The notes beneath the pieces were generated by a model. The model worked only from the letters and a program-made list of their open reading frames with translations. It was not told the DNA's origin and did not search any database. Below are positions 20,456 to 32,950 of a DNA stretch of 64,000 nt, one piece after another. The position numbers and the translations under genes were made by a program. Position 1 is the stretch's first letter, and each line of letters starts with the position of its first letter. Where the stretch lies: positions 1-64,000 of the forward strand of contig WTKE01000025.1 of the NCBI GenBank assembly GCA_011524525.1, in the 5' to 3' direction. The DNA is from Bacillus sp. (in: firmicutes) (GTDB taxonomy: Bacteria > Bacillota > Bacilli > Bacillales > Cytobacillaceae).

Positions 20456-22424
20456 TTAATTTGTTGGGTATGGTACCGATTGTTCATCGATAACATCACC
20501 GTCCCTTTGGACTCTGTATGCGCCCTGTTCATTAGGAGCAATAATTAACTGTATAGTCCGAGTCTCAGTTTGTGTAATTTCAAAGGTTTGCACCGGTTCT
20601 GATATATTGTGATCCATATCCTCTATATAAATTTGGACAACTTGCGGAGTCCCTTCCACTAAAGGTTCATAAGGAATGGTAATTTCCTTTTGTACGGTTT
20701 TAGGAATCGCTTCTTTTCCTTTAGAAAGTACTACGGTCACTGTAGACCCTTTTTGTACATCTGTACCTGCAGAAGGCTTTTGCGAGATCACTAATCCTTC
20801 CGCCACCGTATCGCTATATTGGCCTTCACTTGCGATCTGTACATTTAACCCAGAGGAATGTGCGTACTCTTGGATTCCTTTTTCATTATAACCTGAAAGA
20901 TCCTTTAGTTTTATTAGCTGTGGCCCCTTACTAACGGTAAATTCCAGTTCCGTTTCCGCCGGAATAATTTCTTCACCGCTAGATGGATTCTGCGAGATGA
21001 TTTGTCCTACTGGGGCAGAATCATCGTTAACTTCCTTTTTGGTGATGTCTTTAAAGCCCCTTGCTTCTAACAAATCAATTACATCATCATATTGACGTCC
21101 GGTATAGTCAAGCACTGTCCATTTTTCTTTACCAATACTTAAATAAAGATCCACTTCCTGCCCTTCTTTTACTGTTTTCCCTTCTTTAGGGTTTGTTTTT
21201 ATGATGAGTCCTTCTTCTACTTCTTCATCAGTAACTTCAATTGTGTCACCAATTTTCAATCCTTGCTCCTGAAGGATTTCCATTGCTTCATCTAACTCTG
21301 TTCCAGAAACATCAGGAACAAGCACGTCTTTGGGCCCTAATAATTTAGGTAGAACCGTTACAGTTAAAATGGAAAGGATAAGCAATAAGAGAAAGATAGA
21401 TACGAGCACAATAGGCCATTTTCTCTTCTTTTTCTTCTTCTTTTTATCTCCGTCTTTGTCAGTTGTCTCTTGAAGAACAGGATGCTCTTTACTATGTACG
21501 AGTGTCTCATCAGATGTCAGGTACTGATCAGCGGTAATAACCGGAATGGCTTTTGTTGCATCATCATCTATCGGAAGAGCAAATTTTGGCTCGTCGATTC
21601 GATCAGGATCAAGTGCTGTTACTAAATCCATCTCCATATCTTCAACACTATCATATCGATGAAAAGGATCTTTTGCCGTTGCTTTTAAAACGATATTTTC
21701 CACACTTTGTGGGATTTTTGGATTCCATCTTCTTAACGAAGGTGTTTCTGATTGTAGGTGTTTTAATGCAATAGAGACGGCTGATTCACCTGAAAATGGA
21801 AGCCTTCCTGTTAATAGTTCAAACATGACAATTCCAAGAGAATAGATATCCGATTTTCGGTTAGCCATTCCACCTCTTGCTTGTTCTGGAGATAAGTAAT
21901 GGACAGACCCAAGCACTGAGTTTGTTTGTGTTATACTTGTCGCACTCATAGCCATAGCAATACCAAAATCCGTAATTTTCACATTTCCCTCACGATCAAT
22001 TAAAATATTATGTGGTTTAATATCTCTATGAATAATGTGATTTTGATGAGCATGTGAAATAGCGGAGGTTAACTGTTTCATAATATCAATGGCATCCGCT
22101 ACATGTAATGATAGCTGCTGCTGTATGTATTGTTTGAGAGTTTGCCCCTCCACATACTCCATAACAATATAATAGATAGAATCTTCTTCTCCAACATCGT
22201 ATATACTAACAATATTCGGATGAGCCAAGCTCGTTGCGGATTGTGCTTCTCGGTGAAAGCGACGAATAAATTCCTCGTCATTCGAAAAATCAAGCCTCAG
22301 TACCTTAACAGCCACGTCTCGATCTAAAATCATATCATGTGCAAGATAAACATTGGCCATTCCGCCGCCGCCAATCATCTCAAGCACTTTGTAGCGGCCG
22401 CTTAAACGCTTACCGATTAGCATG
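20456..22424 (-). CDS. prkC: Ser/Thr protein kinase PrkC (Hanks-type, three PASTA domains)
   Basis: MLIGKRLSGRYKVLEMIGGGGMANVYLA, HRDIKPHNIL, TM segment WPIVLVSIFLLLLILSI, three PASTA repeats. Confidence 0.97.
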
Positions 22425-23178
22425 TATTCCCACCCCAATCATCGCCAACGTCAAATTGTAAAATGACCAAGGTAATATTATCCTCACCACCATGCTCATT
22501 TGCAAGGTTGATAAGAGTGGATGCCTTTTCCTCTAAATTTTCAGCATTTTTTAAAACACTAACCATTTCATCAGACGAAACTTTATTAGATAAACCATCA
22601 GAGCATAAAAGGAGAACATCTCCTTCTTCAAACATGATGGTACGAATATCCATTTTTATATCTTGCTCCGTTCCAAGAGCACGTAAAATAACATTTTTAC
22701 GCGGATGATGTTCTGCATCCTCTCTTGAAATTTGTCCCGTTCTAACAAGTTCATTTACGAGAGTATGATCTTCTGTTAACTGCTGAAAACCTGAATCATT
22801 TAAAATATAGCAGCGACTATCACCAATATTCAGAACAGTTGAAAATAATGGCGTAACAATGGCAGCAACGACTGTTGTTCCCATCCCTTCACACTCGGCA
22901 TGTTGCTGTGAATGCTGGAATACTACTTGATTGATATGAGGAATACTGTTTCTTAACCAGTCCTCTGCATGAGAGGCCGTTTCAATTCCACTTGAATCTT
23001 TCCACATCTCTTCTAAATGCTTGATCGCCATGGAACTGGCGACATCTCCTGCTCGATGTCCACCCATTCCATCTGCAACCACACATAGATGCTGCCCGTC
23101 ACGGTTGATAAAGATTCCTCCACTGTCCTCATTATGCTGGCGAATCCGACCTCGGTCCGTTCTAAATACTGCTTTCAC
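22417..23178 (-). CDS. prpC: PP2C-type Ser/Thr phosphatase PrpC
   Basis: DRGRIRQHNEDS, VADGMGGHRAGD, GEDNITLV. Confidence 0.97.
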   Translation of the reverse strand: MKAVFRTDRGRIRQHNEDSGGIFINRDGQHLCVVADGMGGHRAGDVASSMAIKHLEEMWKDSSGIETASHAEDWLRNSIPHINQVVFQHSQQHAECEGMGTTVVAAIVTPLFSTVLNIGDSRCYILNDSGFQQLTEDHTLVNELVRTGQISREDAEHHPRKNVILRALGTEQDIKMDIRTIMFEEGDVLLLCSDGLSNKVSSDEMVSVLKNAENLEEKASTLINLANEHGGEDNITLVILQFDVGDDWGGNTC

Positions 23179-23184
23179 CTATTG

Positions 23185-24270
23185 TCACCTCGTCTCTTCT
23201 TTTCGTTCCTTTGCACGAAGTTGTCCACATGCTGCATCAATATCATGACCGTGCTCTCTTCTAATCGTTACGTTTACTCCATGATTTTTTAACGTTTTTT
23301 CAAATGCAAAAATTTGATCTTTAGGTGTTCGGACATAATCTCTTTCTGGTACATAGTTTACCGGAATTAGGTTTACGTGACATTTAACACCCTTAATGAG
23401 CTTCGCTAGTTCTTCGGCATGTTCAACTTGGTCATTTACTCCCCCAAATAGCCCATACTCAAAACTCACTCGTCTTCCAGTCTTCTCGATATAATAACGT
23501 ACTGCATCCATTAAATCAGGGAGCTTATACGCACGGTTAATGGGCATTAACCGGCTACGAATTTCCGTATTTGGTGCATGAAGTGAAATCGCAAAGTTGA
23601 TTTGCATATTCTCATCAGCAAACTGATAAATCTTTGGAATAATTCCACTTGTCGAAACCGTAATATGTCGAGCTCCTATGTTCAATCCTTTATCATGATT
23701 GATAATTTTTAAAAATGAGAGCATATCATTGTAATTGTCAAAAGGCTCTCCGATTCCCATTATAACAACGGAGCTTACTCTTTCATCTGTTTCATCTAAA
23801 GCTTGCTGTACCTTCACTACTTGAGCGACGATTTCCCCTGCTTCTAGATTTCGTTTTAGTCCACCTAAAGTTGATGCACAGAAAGTACATCCAATTCGGC
23901 AGCCGACCTGTGTCGTTACACACACCGAATTCCCATATTCATGCCTCATCAGCACTGTTTCAATGGAGTAACCATCATGTAGTTCAAATAGGAACTTAAT
24001 CGTCCCATCTGATGATTGCTGTTGAATAAGCGTATTGAGTGTGGTTAGAGAATAATGCTCTTCTAACGTTTCACGTAAAGTTTTTGAGAGATTAGACATA
24101 TCCTCAAAACTTGTTACTCTTTTTTTGTATAACCAATCAAAGATTTGCTCAGCACGAAATGCCTTTTCATTATGTTCTACTAACCATGCTTTTAAATCGT
24201 GTAATTCTATAGAGTAAATGGATGGCTTTTGCACGGATGTTTGTTCTTTTTCAATAGTTGTCTGTTCCAT
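23185..24270 (-). CDS. rlmN: 23S rRNA (A2503-C2) methyltransferase RlmN
   Basis: Radical SAM motif [19 protein letters not shown]. Confidence 0.97.
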   Translation of the reverse strand: MEQTTIEKEQTSVQKPSIYSIELHDLKAWLVEHNEKAFRAEQIFDWLYKKRVTSFEDMSNLSKTLRETLEEHYSLTTLNTLIQQQSSDGTIKFLFELHDGYSIETVLMRHEYGNSVCVTTQVGCRIGCTFCASTLGGLKRNLEAGEIVAQVVKVQQALDETDERVSSVVIMGIGEPFDNYNDMLSFLKIINHDKGLNIGARHITVSTSGIIPKIYQFADENMQINFAISLHAPNTEIRSRLMPINRAYKLPDLMDAVRYYIEKTGRRVSFEYGLFGGVNDQVEHAEELAKLIKGVKCHVNLIPVNYVPERDYVRTPKDQIFAFEKTLKNHGVNVTIRREHGHDIDAACGQLRAKERKEETR

Positions 24271-24274
24271 TTCT

Positions 24275-25621
24275 TTACACCTTCTTCCTTAAACTTGCAA
24301 TATAAAATCCATCTGAACCAAAATCTTGAGGGAAAATCTGAAGCTGAAAGTCCTTCATCAGTGGCTGAATGGCCATAGGCATCCTCTCCATAACTGAAAG
24401 GTCTCCTTCAAAGTCTGTATGCTTTTGTAAAAACGCTGCCACTACCTCTTCATTTTCAGAGCGGTCGATTGTACATGTGCTGTAGACCAACGTTCCACCC
24501 GGCTTTAACAGTGGAGTAACAGAATCTAATAACTGTAACTGAATACTCTGAAGACGATTTAAATCTTCTTCTTTTTTTGTGTATTTCATATCTGGCTTTC
24601 TTCTCATTACACCCAAACCAGAGCAAGGGGCATCAAGTAAAATTCGATCGAACACGCTACCCTCAAACTCTTCTTGCACTTTACGACTATCCATAGCTTT
24701 AGTCTCTATATTTTTCAATCCAAGTCGTTCAGCATTTTCATTAATCAACTTTACTTTATACTCATGAAGATCTAATGAGATAACTTGTCCTGTTTCATCT
24801 AGCTTTTCAGCGATATGAGTCGACTTTCCACCAGGAGCTGCGCACGCATCTAAAATCGTTTCATTTTGTTCGATCCCTAATGCATATGCTACAAGCATGG
24901 AGCTTTCATCCTGAATCGTAATCAAACCTTCTTTGAAACTTTCTGAATGAGCAAGATTTCCTTTTAAACATTTTATTGCTTCAGGAACAACTACACTTTC
25001 CTCAACTTGAAAACCTTCATCTGAAAGCCTTTTAATACAAGCTTCTCTGGTGATTTTATTTGTATTAATGCGCGCTGTTTGCATTGGTGCAGTTAAATTG
25101 ATTTCACACATCTCTTTTGCTTTATTATACCCAAATTGCTCGGTCCATCTTCTTACAAGCCAAGTAGGATGACTCGTTTCTATGGACAATCGCTCGACTT
25201 CATCCTTAATCTCATTTATATCTCTTATGCCTTCACGTTGCAAAGAGCGGAGAACACCATTAACCATCCCAGATATCCCTTTATGACCCCTCTTTTTAGC
25301 AATTTCCACTGCCTCATGAATAGCAGCACGGTCAGGTATTTTATCTAAATAAAGCATTTGATATAAGGTCATTCTTAGTAGCTGTTTTACCCAGTTTTCA
25401 AGTTTTTTAGGATTTTTTACAAATGGCTCTAAGTAATAATCAAGAGTCATTTTTCTTTGTAACGTTCCGTATGTTAATTCTGTTAACAATCCAATATCCT
25501 TCGTTGCAATTCGATTCTTTTTAATCACATGGTTTAAAAGTAGATTGCTATATGATTGATTTTTTTCGATTTGCTCCAGAATGTTTACAACACTTTCTCG
25601 AACATTTGATTTATCTGTCAT
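24275..25621 (-). CDS. rsmB: 16S rRNA (C967-C5) methyltransferase RsmB
   Basis: NusB-like N-terminus; [30 protein letters not shown]. Confidence 0.97.
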   Translation of the reverse strand: MTDKSNVRESVVNILEQIEKNQSYSNLLLNHVIKKNRIATKDIGLLTELTYGTLQRKMTLDYYLEPFVKNPKKLENWVKQLLRMTLYQMLYLDKIPDRAAIHEAVEIAKKRGHKGISGMVNGVLRSLQREGIRDINEIKDEVERLSIETSHPTWLVRRWTEQFGYNKAKEMCEINLTAPMQTARINTNKITREACIKRLSDEGFQVEESVVVPEAIKCLKGNLAHSESFKEGLITIQDESSMLVAYALGIEQNETILDACAAPGGKSTHIAEKLDETGQVISLDLHEYKVKLINENAERLGLKNIETKAMDSRKVQEEFEGSVFDRILLDAPCSGLGVMRRKPDMKYTKKEEDLNRLQSIQLQLLDSVTPLLKPGGTLVYSTCTIDRSENEEVVAAFLQKHTDFEGDLSVMERMPMAIQPLMKDFQLQIFPQDFGSDGFYIASLRKKV

Positions 25622-26568
25622 TCGTTAACTCCTATACGATCTCCAACCTTTAAAAACGAACCTGCCCCACGTAAAAATTGATCGGCTGTCATTTTCTTTT
25701 TACCAGAAGGCTGGAGCTCAAGCACTTTGATCGCTGTATCATTGCCAGTTGCAACAACAAAACCATCTTCTTCAATCACAATAATTTCTCCTGGATCTGC
25801 CTTTTTCCCTGCCTTTACTTTCGTCGCCCACCATAGTTTCAGCACTGAATCTGAAAGGTGGGTGTAAGCAACTGGCCATGGGTTCATGCCCCTGATATGG
25901 TTGTAAATCTCTTCACCTGTTTTAGACCAAATAATTCTTTCTTCCTCGCGCTTTATATTATACGCAAATGTTGCTTCTTTCTCATTTTGGGGAATTGGTT
26001 CTAGCTCCCCTTTAATCAGCCTTGGCAATGTGTCTAACAATAATTTAGAACCAGCCTCACTAAGCTTATCATGCAAAGAACCAACCGTATCTGTTTCTGT
26101 AATTTCTACTTCTACTTGCGTTAATATATCACCTGCATCAAGCTTTTCTGCCATATACATGATCGTAATTCCGGTTTTCTCTTTTCCTTGAATAATGGAG
26201 TAATGTATGGGAGCCCCTCCACGCAATTCTGGTAACAGCGAGGCATGAACATTAATGCATCCGAGCGGTGGCGCATCTAAGAGTTCCTTCGGTAATATTT
26301 GACCAAACGCTGCCGTTACGACTAAGTCAGGCTTTAAGCTTAAAACTTGATCCAAGTCCTCTCTTACGCGGATTTTTTCCGGTTGAAGAACCCGAATACC
26401 ATGTTTTTCCGCTTCTACTTTCACCGGAGGTGGAGTGAGTACTCTTTTTCTTCCAACTGGGCGATCCGGTTGTGTCACTACACCGATCACTTCATAACCA
26501 GCTTCTATTACGCTTCTTAATACGGGAACAGAAAAATCAGGAGTACCCATAAATACTATTTTTGTCAT
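25618..26568 (-). CDS. fmt: Methionyl-tRNA formyltransferase
   Basis: [33 protein letters not shown]. Confidence 0.98.
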   Translation of the reverse strand: MTKIVFMGTPDFSVPVLRSVIEAGYEVIGVVTQPDRPVGRKRVLTPPPVKVEAEKHGIRVLQPEKIRVREDLDQVLSLKPDLVVTAAFGQILPKELLDAPPLGCINVHASLLPELRGGAPIHYSIIQGKEKTGITIMYMAEKLDAGDILTQVEVEITETDTVGSLHDKLSEAGSKLLLDTLPRLIKGELEPIPQNEKEATFAYNIKREEERIIWSKTGEEIYNHIRGMNPWPVAYTHLSDSVLKLWWATKVKAGKKADPGEIIVIEEDGFVVATGNDTAIKVLELQPSGKKKMTADQFLRGAGSFLKVGDRIGVNE

Positions 26569-27051
26569 TCGCTTTCGACTCCCTCTAACTCTTCTTCAGT
26601 TAAATACCTTGTGACTTTGGATGTAAATAGAATGCCATGCAGATGATCGATTTCATGAAGAATCGCACGTGCTAAAAAATCTTCTGCTTCGATCACAAAC
26701 GCTTTTCCTTTTCGGTCTCTAGCTTTCACCTTTACAAAGTACGGTCTTGATACCTCTCCGTAAACTCCCGGGAAACTAAGACAACCTTCCGGACCTGTTT
26801 GTTCGCCGGACACTTCTAATATTTCAGGGTTAATGAGTTCAATCGTCCCCGACTCATCGTCTATATCAACGATGGCAATTTGTCTTGCTAAGCCAATTTG
26901 AGGAGCTGCAAGACCTACCCCATCGAATTCAATCATCGTATCGTACATATCATTTAGTAGCTTTTCTAGTTTTTTATCAAATACCGTTACCCTCTCACAT
27001 TCTTGCTCAAGTACCTCTGCAGGATGAGTAACTAGCTTCTTTACCGTCAAA
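26565..27051 (-). CDS. def: Peptide deformylase (start placed at TTG)
   Basis: [41 protein letters not shown] gives (M)[11 protein letters not shown]. Confidence 0.93.
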
Positions 27052-27116
27052 ATACTTCCTCCGATTTTTTCATATTTATCACTATTCTCTACGAAAACAA
27101 CCCGCTTCATAACCAA

Positions 27117-29519
27117 CTACATGAGAATATAAGGATTCACGTCTGTAGAAATGGTTAAACCGGTTGTTGCAGATTCATGCTGATATTGATCAAGTACCGT
27201 TTTAATGGCACGACCTAACTGTGGCTCACGTTTGTATTTTATCAAACATTGGTATCTATATCTATTTTTGATTCGAGGGATTGGTGAGGCAACAGGTCCA
27301 AGAACAATTGCTTCAGGAGAAAGACTTTTCCGGATGTATCCAGTAATCTTTTCTGTCACCGACACCACCTTCATCAAATTCTCATGACTTACCGTAATCA
27401 GAGATATATAGAAGAAAGGTGGATAATGGTGAAGCTTTCTTATTTGCATTTCCCTTTCATAATACAAATCATAGTCCTGTTGGGCTGCAAACTGAATACT
27501 ATAATGCTCCGGCGTATAGGTTTGTACAATTACTTCCCCTGTTAGTTCATGTCTTCCGGCTCTTCCACTTACCTGTGTAAGCAGCTGAAAGGTTTTCTCA
27601 GATGAACGGAAATCAGGGATATGCAGCATCGTATCAGCTGAAAGAACTCCTACGAGTGTAATCTTAGGAAAATCCAATCCTTTTGCAATCATTTGCGTTC
27701 CTAACAGAATATCTGCTTTTCCTTCACCAAAATCAGTTAGCAGCTTTTCATGCGCTCCTTTTTTGGAAGTCGTATCTACATCCATTCGGATAACTCTTGC
27801 CTCTGGCAGCACTTTGCCAAGCTCTTCTTCAATTTTCTGAGTGCCCGTCCCAAAATAACGAATATGCTCAGATTGGCATTCTGGGCATTGTGTTGGAACA
27901 TGCGACTCATAGCCGCAATAATGACACTTCATTCTCTCACTAAATCGATGATAAGTTAACGAAATATCACAATCCGGACAATTCACAACATACCCACAAT
28001 CTCTACACATCACAAAGGAGGAATGTCCTCGTTTGTTTAAAAACAATACGGTTTGCTCCTGCTTTTCGAGTCTATCTTTCAATTTTTCCATTAACACCCT
28101 TGAAAACATGGAGCGATTTCCTTCGCGAAGCTCTTCTCTCATATCCACGACTTCAACATGAGGCATTGGACCACTATTCATCCGGCTTGGCAAATTTAAA
28201 AGTTCATACACGCCTTTTTTTGCGCGAGCAAATGATTCCAGTGCCGGTGTTGCACTTCCTAGTACAACCGGGCAACCATATTTTTTGGCACGTTGAATCG
28301 CAACGTCTCTTGCATGGTATCTAGGATTTTCTTCCTGCTTATAACTGGTTTCATGCTCTTCATCAATAATTATTATTCCGAGGTTTTCAAAGGGAGCAAA
28401 AATGGCAGACCTTGCGCCCACAACGACTTTTACTTCTTTTCTTTGGATCTTTCGCCACTCATCATATTTTTCCCCAGTAGAAAGTCCGCTGTGCATAACA
28501 GCCACTTCATCTCCGAATCTTCCTTTAAAACGTTTTACCATTTGTGGAGTTAAGGCAATTTCTGGGACGAGAACGATCGCTTCCTTCCCTTTCTCTAACA
28601 CTCGTTGAATCGATTGTAAATATACTTCCGTTTTCCCACTACCTGTTACCCCATAAAGTAAAAACACTTGATGTAGATCTTCTTCAATAGTTTGTAAAAC
28701 AGGGGTAATAGCTACCGTCTGCTCGGGGGTTAACGGTAAAGCCTGGGTCCTTTCAAATACACGATTTTCGTAAGGATCACGGTACACTTCTACTTCTTCT
28801 TCTCTTAATATCCCTTTATTAACGAGACCCTTTATAGCAGATGAAGAGGTGTTTAGTAGGTTCATTAAATGTTGTAAAGGTACGGGATCTGGGTTCGCTA
28901 GGAAAAACTCTATAATTTCCCTTTGCTTCGTTGCCTGAATGGATAATAGCTTGAGTGAATCAGAAAGTACCTCTTCATTTACATGTGGCAAAACATACTT
29001 GCGCTTTTTCTTACTCACCCGTTCCTTTACTTCATATATGAATTCCACATGGCTACTAGCGATTTCTTTTTGTAATACCTTCCATGCATCCTTTTCAATC
29101 GAATCAAAAGGTATAATATGACTTTTCTCAAATACTTTTTGTAGGTCTTGTGGCAACAGCTTCAAATCGGTCGTCACACGGATTTTTTTTTCGTATTTCG
29201 CTTTTAGTGCCGCCGGTAGCATTACCTGATAAGCAGAAATCCGATAACAAAGAGTTTCTTCGGACAACCAATCCCCAAGCTGTAAAAGTTCTTCATTTAA
29301 TACCGGTACAATATCCATAGGAGCAATAATATCTCTAAGCTTTTCAAACTCAGAGCTAGGTTGAATGGAAATGACAAACCCTTGAATTTTCCGAGGCCCA
29401 AACGGAACAACCACCCTCATCCCTGGGGTGATAACCCCTTCTAAATGCTCAGGAATACGATAATCAAACGGTCTGTCGGTTTGCTTAGCTGGAACATCCA
29501 CAATTACACTCGCAATCAT
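27117..29519 (-). CDS. priA: Primosomal protein N' (PriA helicase)
   Basis: GVTGSGKTEVYLQ, DEEHETSYKQ, Cys-rich Zn motifs CRDCGYVVNCPDCD. Confidence 0.98.
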   Translation of the reverse strand: MIASVIVDVPAKQTDRPFDYRIPEHLEGVITPGMRVVVPFGPRKIQGFVISIQPSSEFEKLRDIIAPMDIVPVLNEELLQLGDWLSEETLCYRISAYQVMLPAALKAKYEKKIRVTTDLKLLPQDLQKVFEKSHIIPFDSIEKDAWKVLQKEIASSHVEFIYEVKERVSKKKRKYVLPHVNEEVLSDSLKLLSIQATKQREIIEFFLANPDPVPLQHLMNLLNTSSSAIKGLVNKGILREEEVEVYRDPYENRVFERTQALPLTPEQTVAITPVLQTIEEDLHQVFLLYGVTGSGKTEVYLQSIQRVLEKGKEAIVLVPEIALTPQMVKRFKGRFGDEVAVMHSGLSTGEKYDEWRKIQRKEVKVVVGARSAIFAPFENLGIIIIDEEHETSYKQEENPRYHARDVAIQRAKKYGCPVVLGSATPALESFARAKKGVYELLNLPSRMNSGPMPHVEVVDMREELREGNRSMFSRVLMEKLKDRLEKQEQTVLFLNKRGHSSFVMCRDCGYVVNCPDCDISLTYHRFSERMKCHYCGYESHVPTQCPECQSEHIRYFGTGTQKIEEELGKVLPEARVIRMDVDTTSKKGAHEKLLTDFGEGKADILLGTQMIAKGLDFPKITLVGVLSADTMLHIPDFRSSEKTFQLLTQVSGRAGRHELTGEVIVQTYTPEHYSIQFAAQQDYDLYYEREMQIRKLHHYPPFFYISLITVSHENLMKVVSVTEKITGYIRKSLSPEAIVLGPVASPIPRIKNRYRYQCLIKYKREPQLGRAIKTVLDQYQHESATTGLTISTDVNPYILM

Positions 29520-30724
29520 TCAGCTTCCTCTTTTGGTAGGAGCTTTGAAGCCTCTAAAAGAAGAGTTTTTGCCGCATCTTGCTTGGTCATTAATGGTAAC
29601 GAAATAGAATGTCCATCCCGCTTGTAAATCGTTATTTTATTTGTATCCGTCCCAAATCCAGATCCTTCTTCTGCAACATTGTTTGCCACGATGATATCAG
29701 CATTTTTCTTCTCTAGCTTTCTCATCGCATACTCTTCTACATGATCAGTTTCCGCAGCAAATCCAACCAATACTTGGTGCTTTTTGATTTTTCCAAGTTC
29801 AAATAAAATGTCCTTCGTTCTTTCTAATGTAATGCTTTCATTGCCTTCCTGCTTTTTAATTTTGCGATCAGCAACTGTCTTTGGTTTATAATCAGCAACC
29901 GCAGCCGTTTTTACAACTAAATCGCTAGATTCATATTGGGCGAGTGTTGCATCAAGCATGTCCTGCGCACTTTGCACATGGATAACCTTAACTCCCAGTG
30001 GTGGCTCAATGGAAACAGGTCCTGTTATGAGAGTAACCTCCGCTCCAAGATTCTTAGCTTGCTCGGCAATGGCATACCCCATTTTTCCGGACGAAAAATT
30101 TGTAATATATCGCACAGGATCTATTTTTTCTCTTGTTGGCCCAGCTGTTACAAGTACCTTTCTACTCTTTAAAGGAGTATTCATAGGTTGGAAAAATTCA
30201 GCAATTTTCTCTACAATCGTCTCAGGCTCCTCCATTCTGCCTTTCCCAACATAGCCACATGCTAAATAACCCTCTCCAGGCTCGATAAATCCATATCCGT
30301 AGCTTCGCAATGTTTCTAAATTCTTTCTCACGGCAGGATGGTCATACATATGAACGTTCATTGCAGGCGCAATCCATACCGGTGATGTTGTAGCCAGCAA
30401 GGTCGTAGTGATCATATTATCAGCAATTCCATTCGCTAGCTTTCCAATGACATTGGCTGTTGCAGGAGCAACAACGATTAAATCTGCCCAATCAGCTAAA
30501 TCAATATGGGCAATTACCTTTGAATTCTTTTCATCAAACGTATCTATATGTACATCGTTTCTTGAAAGCGCCTGAAAGGTTAAGGGTGTCACAAATTTTG
30601 AAGCCGATTCACTTAGTATGACCTTTACTTCAAGCCCTGCTTGGGTGAGTTTGCTTGTTAAAGCTGCTGCTTTAAAAACCGCAATTCCCCCACTAACACA
30701 AAGTAAAATTTTCTTCCCTGTCAC
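29516..30724 (-). CDS. coaBC: Bifunctional CoaBC (PPCDC/PPCS)
   Basis: CVSGGIAVFKA, PAMNVHMYDHPA, TAGPTREKIDPVRYITNFSSGKMG. Confidence 0.97.
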   Translation of the reverse strand: MTGKKILLCVSGGIAVFKAAALTSKLTQAGLEVKVILSESASKFVTPLTFQALSRNDVHIDTFDEKNSKVIAHIDLADWADLIVVAPATANVIGKLANGIADNMITTTLLATTSPVWIAPAMNVHMYDHPAVRKNLETLRSYGYGFIEPGEGYLACGYVGKGRMEEPETIVEKIAEFFQPMNTPLKSRKVLVTAGPTREKIDPVRYITNFSSGKMGYAIAEQAKNLGAEVTLITGPVSIEPPLGVKVIHVQSAQDMLDATLAQYESSDLVVKTAAVADYKPKTVADRKIKKQEGNESITLERTKDILFELGKIKKHQVLVGFAAETDHVEEYAMRKLEKKNADIIVANNVAEEGSGFGTDTNKITIYKRDGHSISLPLMTKQDAAKTLLLEASKLLPKEEAE

Positions 30725-30797
30725 AGAAAATACCTCCGTTCGATAAACCTCTTTCTTTCATTATGCAAGAACCTAACTTCATTTGCATCTTTAAAAC

Positions 30798-30824
30798 AAA
30801 AAACAACCTAAAATTTAGGTTGTT
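30798..30824 (-). terminator. Intrinsic terminator downstream of rpoZ
   Basis: AACAACCTAAATTTTAGGTTGTTTTTTG on the - strand. Confidence 0.85.
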
Positions 30825-30832
30825 CCCCGTTA

Positions 30833-31045
30833 TTATTCAGCTGATTCGTCTTTTACGATACGGTAAGTAAGCTTATCGGCATGAATTTCTTCTAATGCTT
30901 TTCCAACCTGCTTATGAGAAACATACTTATCTAAGTGCAGACTTTCACCTTGTTGTAGCTTTCGTGCTCTTTTTGCAGCAACCGAAACTAGTGAATACTT
31001 TGAGTCAATTTTTGTCATTAATGAATCAATTGATGGATATAACAT
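30833..31045 (-). CDS. rpoZ: RNA polymerase omega subunit
   Basis: [30 protein letters not shown]. Confidence 0.97.
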   Translation of the reverse strand: MLYPSIDSLMTKIDSKYSLVSVAAKRARKLQQGESLHLDKYVSHKQVGKALEEIHADKLTYRIVKDESAE

Positions 31046-31048
31046 GGA

Positions 31049-31937
<889 letters not shown>

Positions 31938-31996
31938 GATTGTCCTCCAATCATAAGAATTATTTTTACCTTCCTTAAGCTTTTCTAAACCAAGAG

Positions 31997-32872
31997 CTAT
32001 TCAATATTTTGAATCTGCTCCTTAATCTTTTCGATCAAGCTTTTTAACTCCACCACTTCGGCAGCTATTTTTGCATCATTTGCCTTTGATCCGATTGTAT
32101 TTGTTTCCCTATTCATCTCTTGGACAAGGAAATCAAGTTTTCTTCCAACAGGCTCCTGATCATTTAGGAATGTATTAAATTGCACAACATGACTATCGAG
32201 TCTTGTGAGCTCTTCATTGATATCTGCTTTATCTGCAAAAATAGCAATTTCAGTCACGATTCTCGATTCATCGAGCTGTAGGTCAACATATTCTTGAATT
32301 CTCTTTTTTAACCGATTCGCGTATTGCTCAACTACAGTCGGCGCATATTTTCTAAGTGCTTGGACCGTCGATTGTATCTTTTCAATATGTGAGCGAATAT
32401 CATGCTGCAATGCCTTCCCTTCCGCTTCACGCATTATTACACAATTTTGAGCAGCATCAAGTAAAGCATCTAACACAAGTTCTTCCATATACTCTGTGCC
32501 AGATTCTTGCTCTTCAATACTAAATATCTCGTCACGGTTAAGTATATCCTTTAATGAAACACCTTCATTAATTTGAAAACGTTTCTGAATTTCCTTTATG
32601 TACTGAAGGTAGTCCTCTAAGAGACTCCAATCTACTAAGAGTTTTCGATTTGTCAGCTCTTCACCTTCAATGGTAATGAAGACCTCAATTCTTCCTCTTT
32701 TTATGTATTCATTTAACGTCTTTTTTAGCTTATCCTCGAAATTAGAAAGACTTCTAGGTATTCGGAAGTGATATTCGGCAAATCGGTGATTCACCGTTTT
32801 TACCTCAACAGTTACCTTGATATGTTCATTGCTGCGGATGCTCCTACCAAAGCCTGTCATGCTTTTTACCAA
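31997..32872 (-). CDS. yloC: YicC/YloC-family protein (probable endoribonuclease); TTG start likely
   Basis: [28 protein letters not shown], EEVxRLDSHV region. Confidence 0.9.
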   Translation of the reverse strand: MVKSMTGFGRSIRSNEHIKVTVEVKTVNHRFAEYHFRIPRSLSNFEDKLKKTLNEYIKRGRIEVFITIEGEELTNRKLLVDWSLLEDYLQYIKEIQKRFQINEGVSLKDILNRDEIFSIEEQESGTEYMEELVLDALLDAAQNCVIMREAEGKALQHDIRSHIEKIQSTVQALRKYAPTVVEQYANRLKKRIQEYVDLQLDESRIVTEIAIFADKADINEELTRLDSHVVQFNTFLNDQEPVGRKLDFLVQEMNRETNTIGSKANDAKIAAEVVELKSLIEKIKEQIQNIE

Positions 32873-32902
32873 ACAAAACACCCCATAACTATTTGTGTAT
32901 AG

Positions 32903-32935
32903 AAAAAGGTAATAGAGCTTTCTCTATCACCTTTT
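32903..32935 (-). terminator. Intrinsic terminator downstream of yloB
   Basis: AAAAGGTGATAGAGAAAGCTCTATTACCTTTTTC on the - strand. Confidence 0.85.
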
Positions 32936-32950
32936 GGATTATAACATACT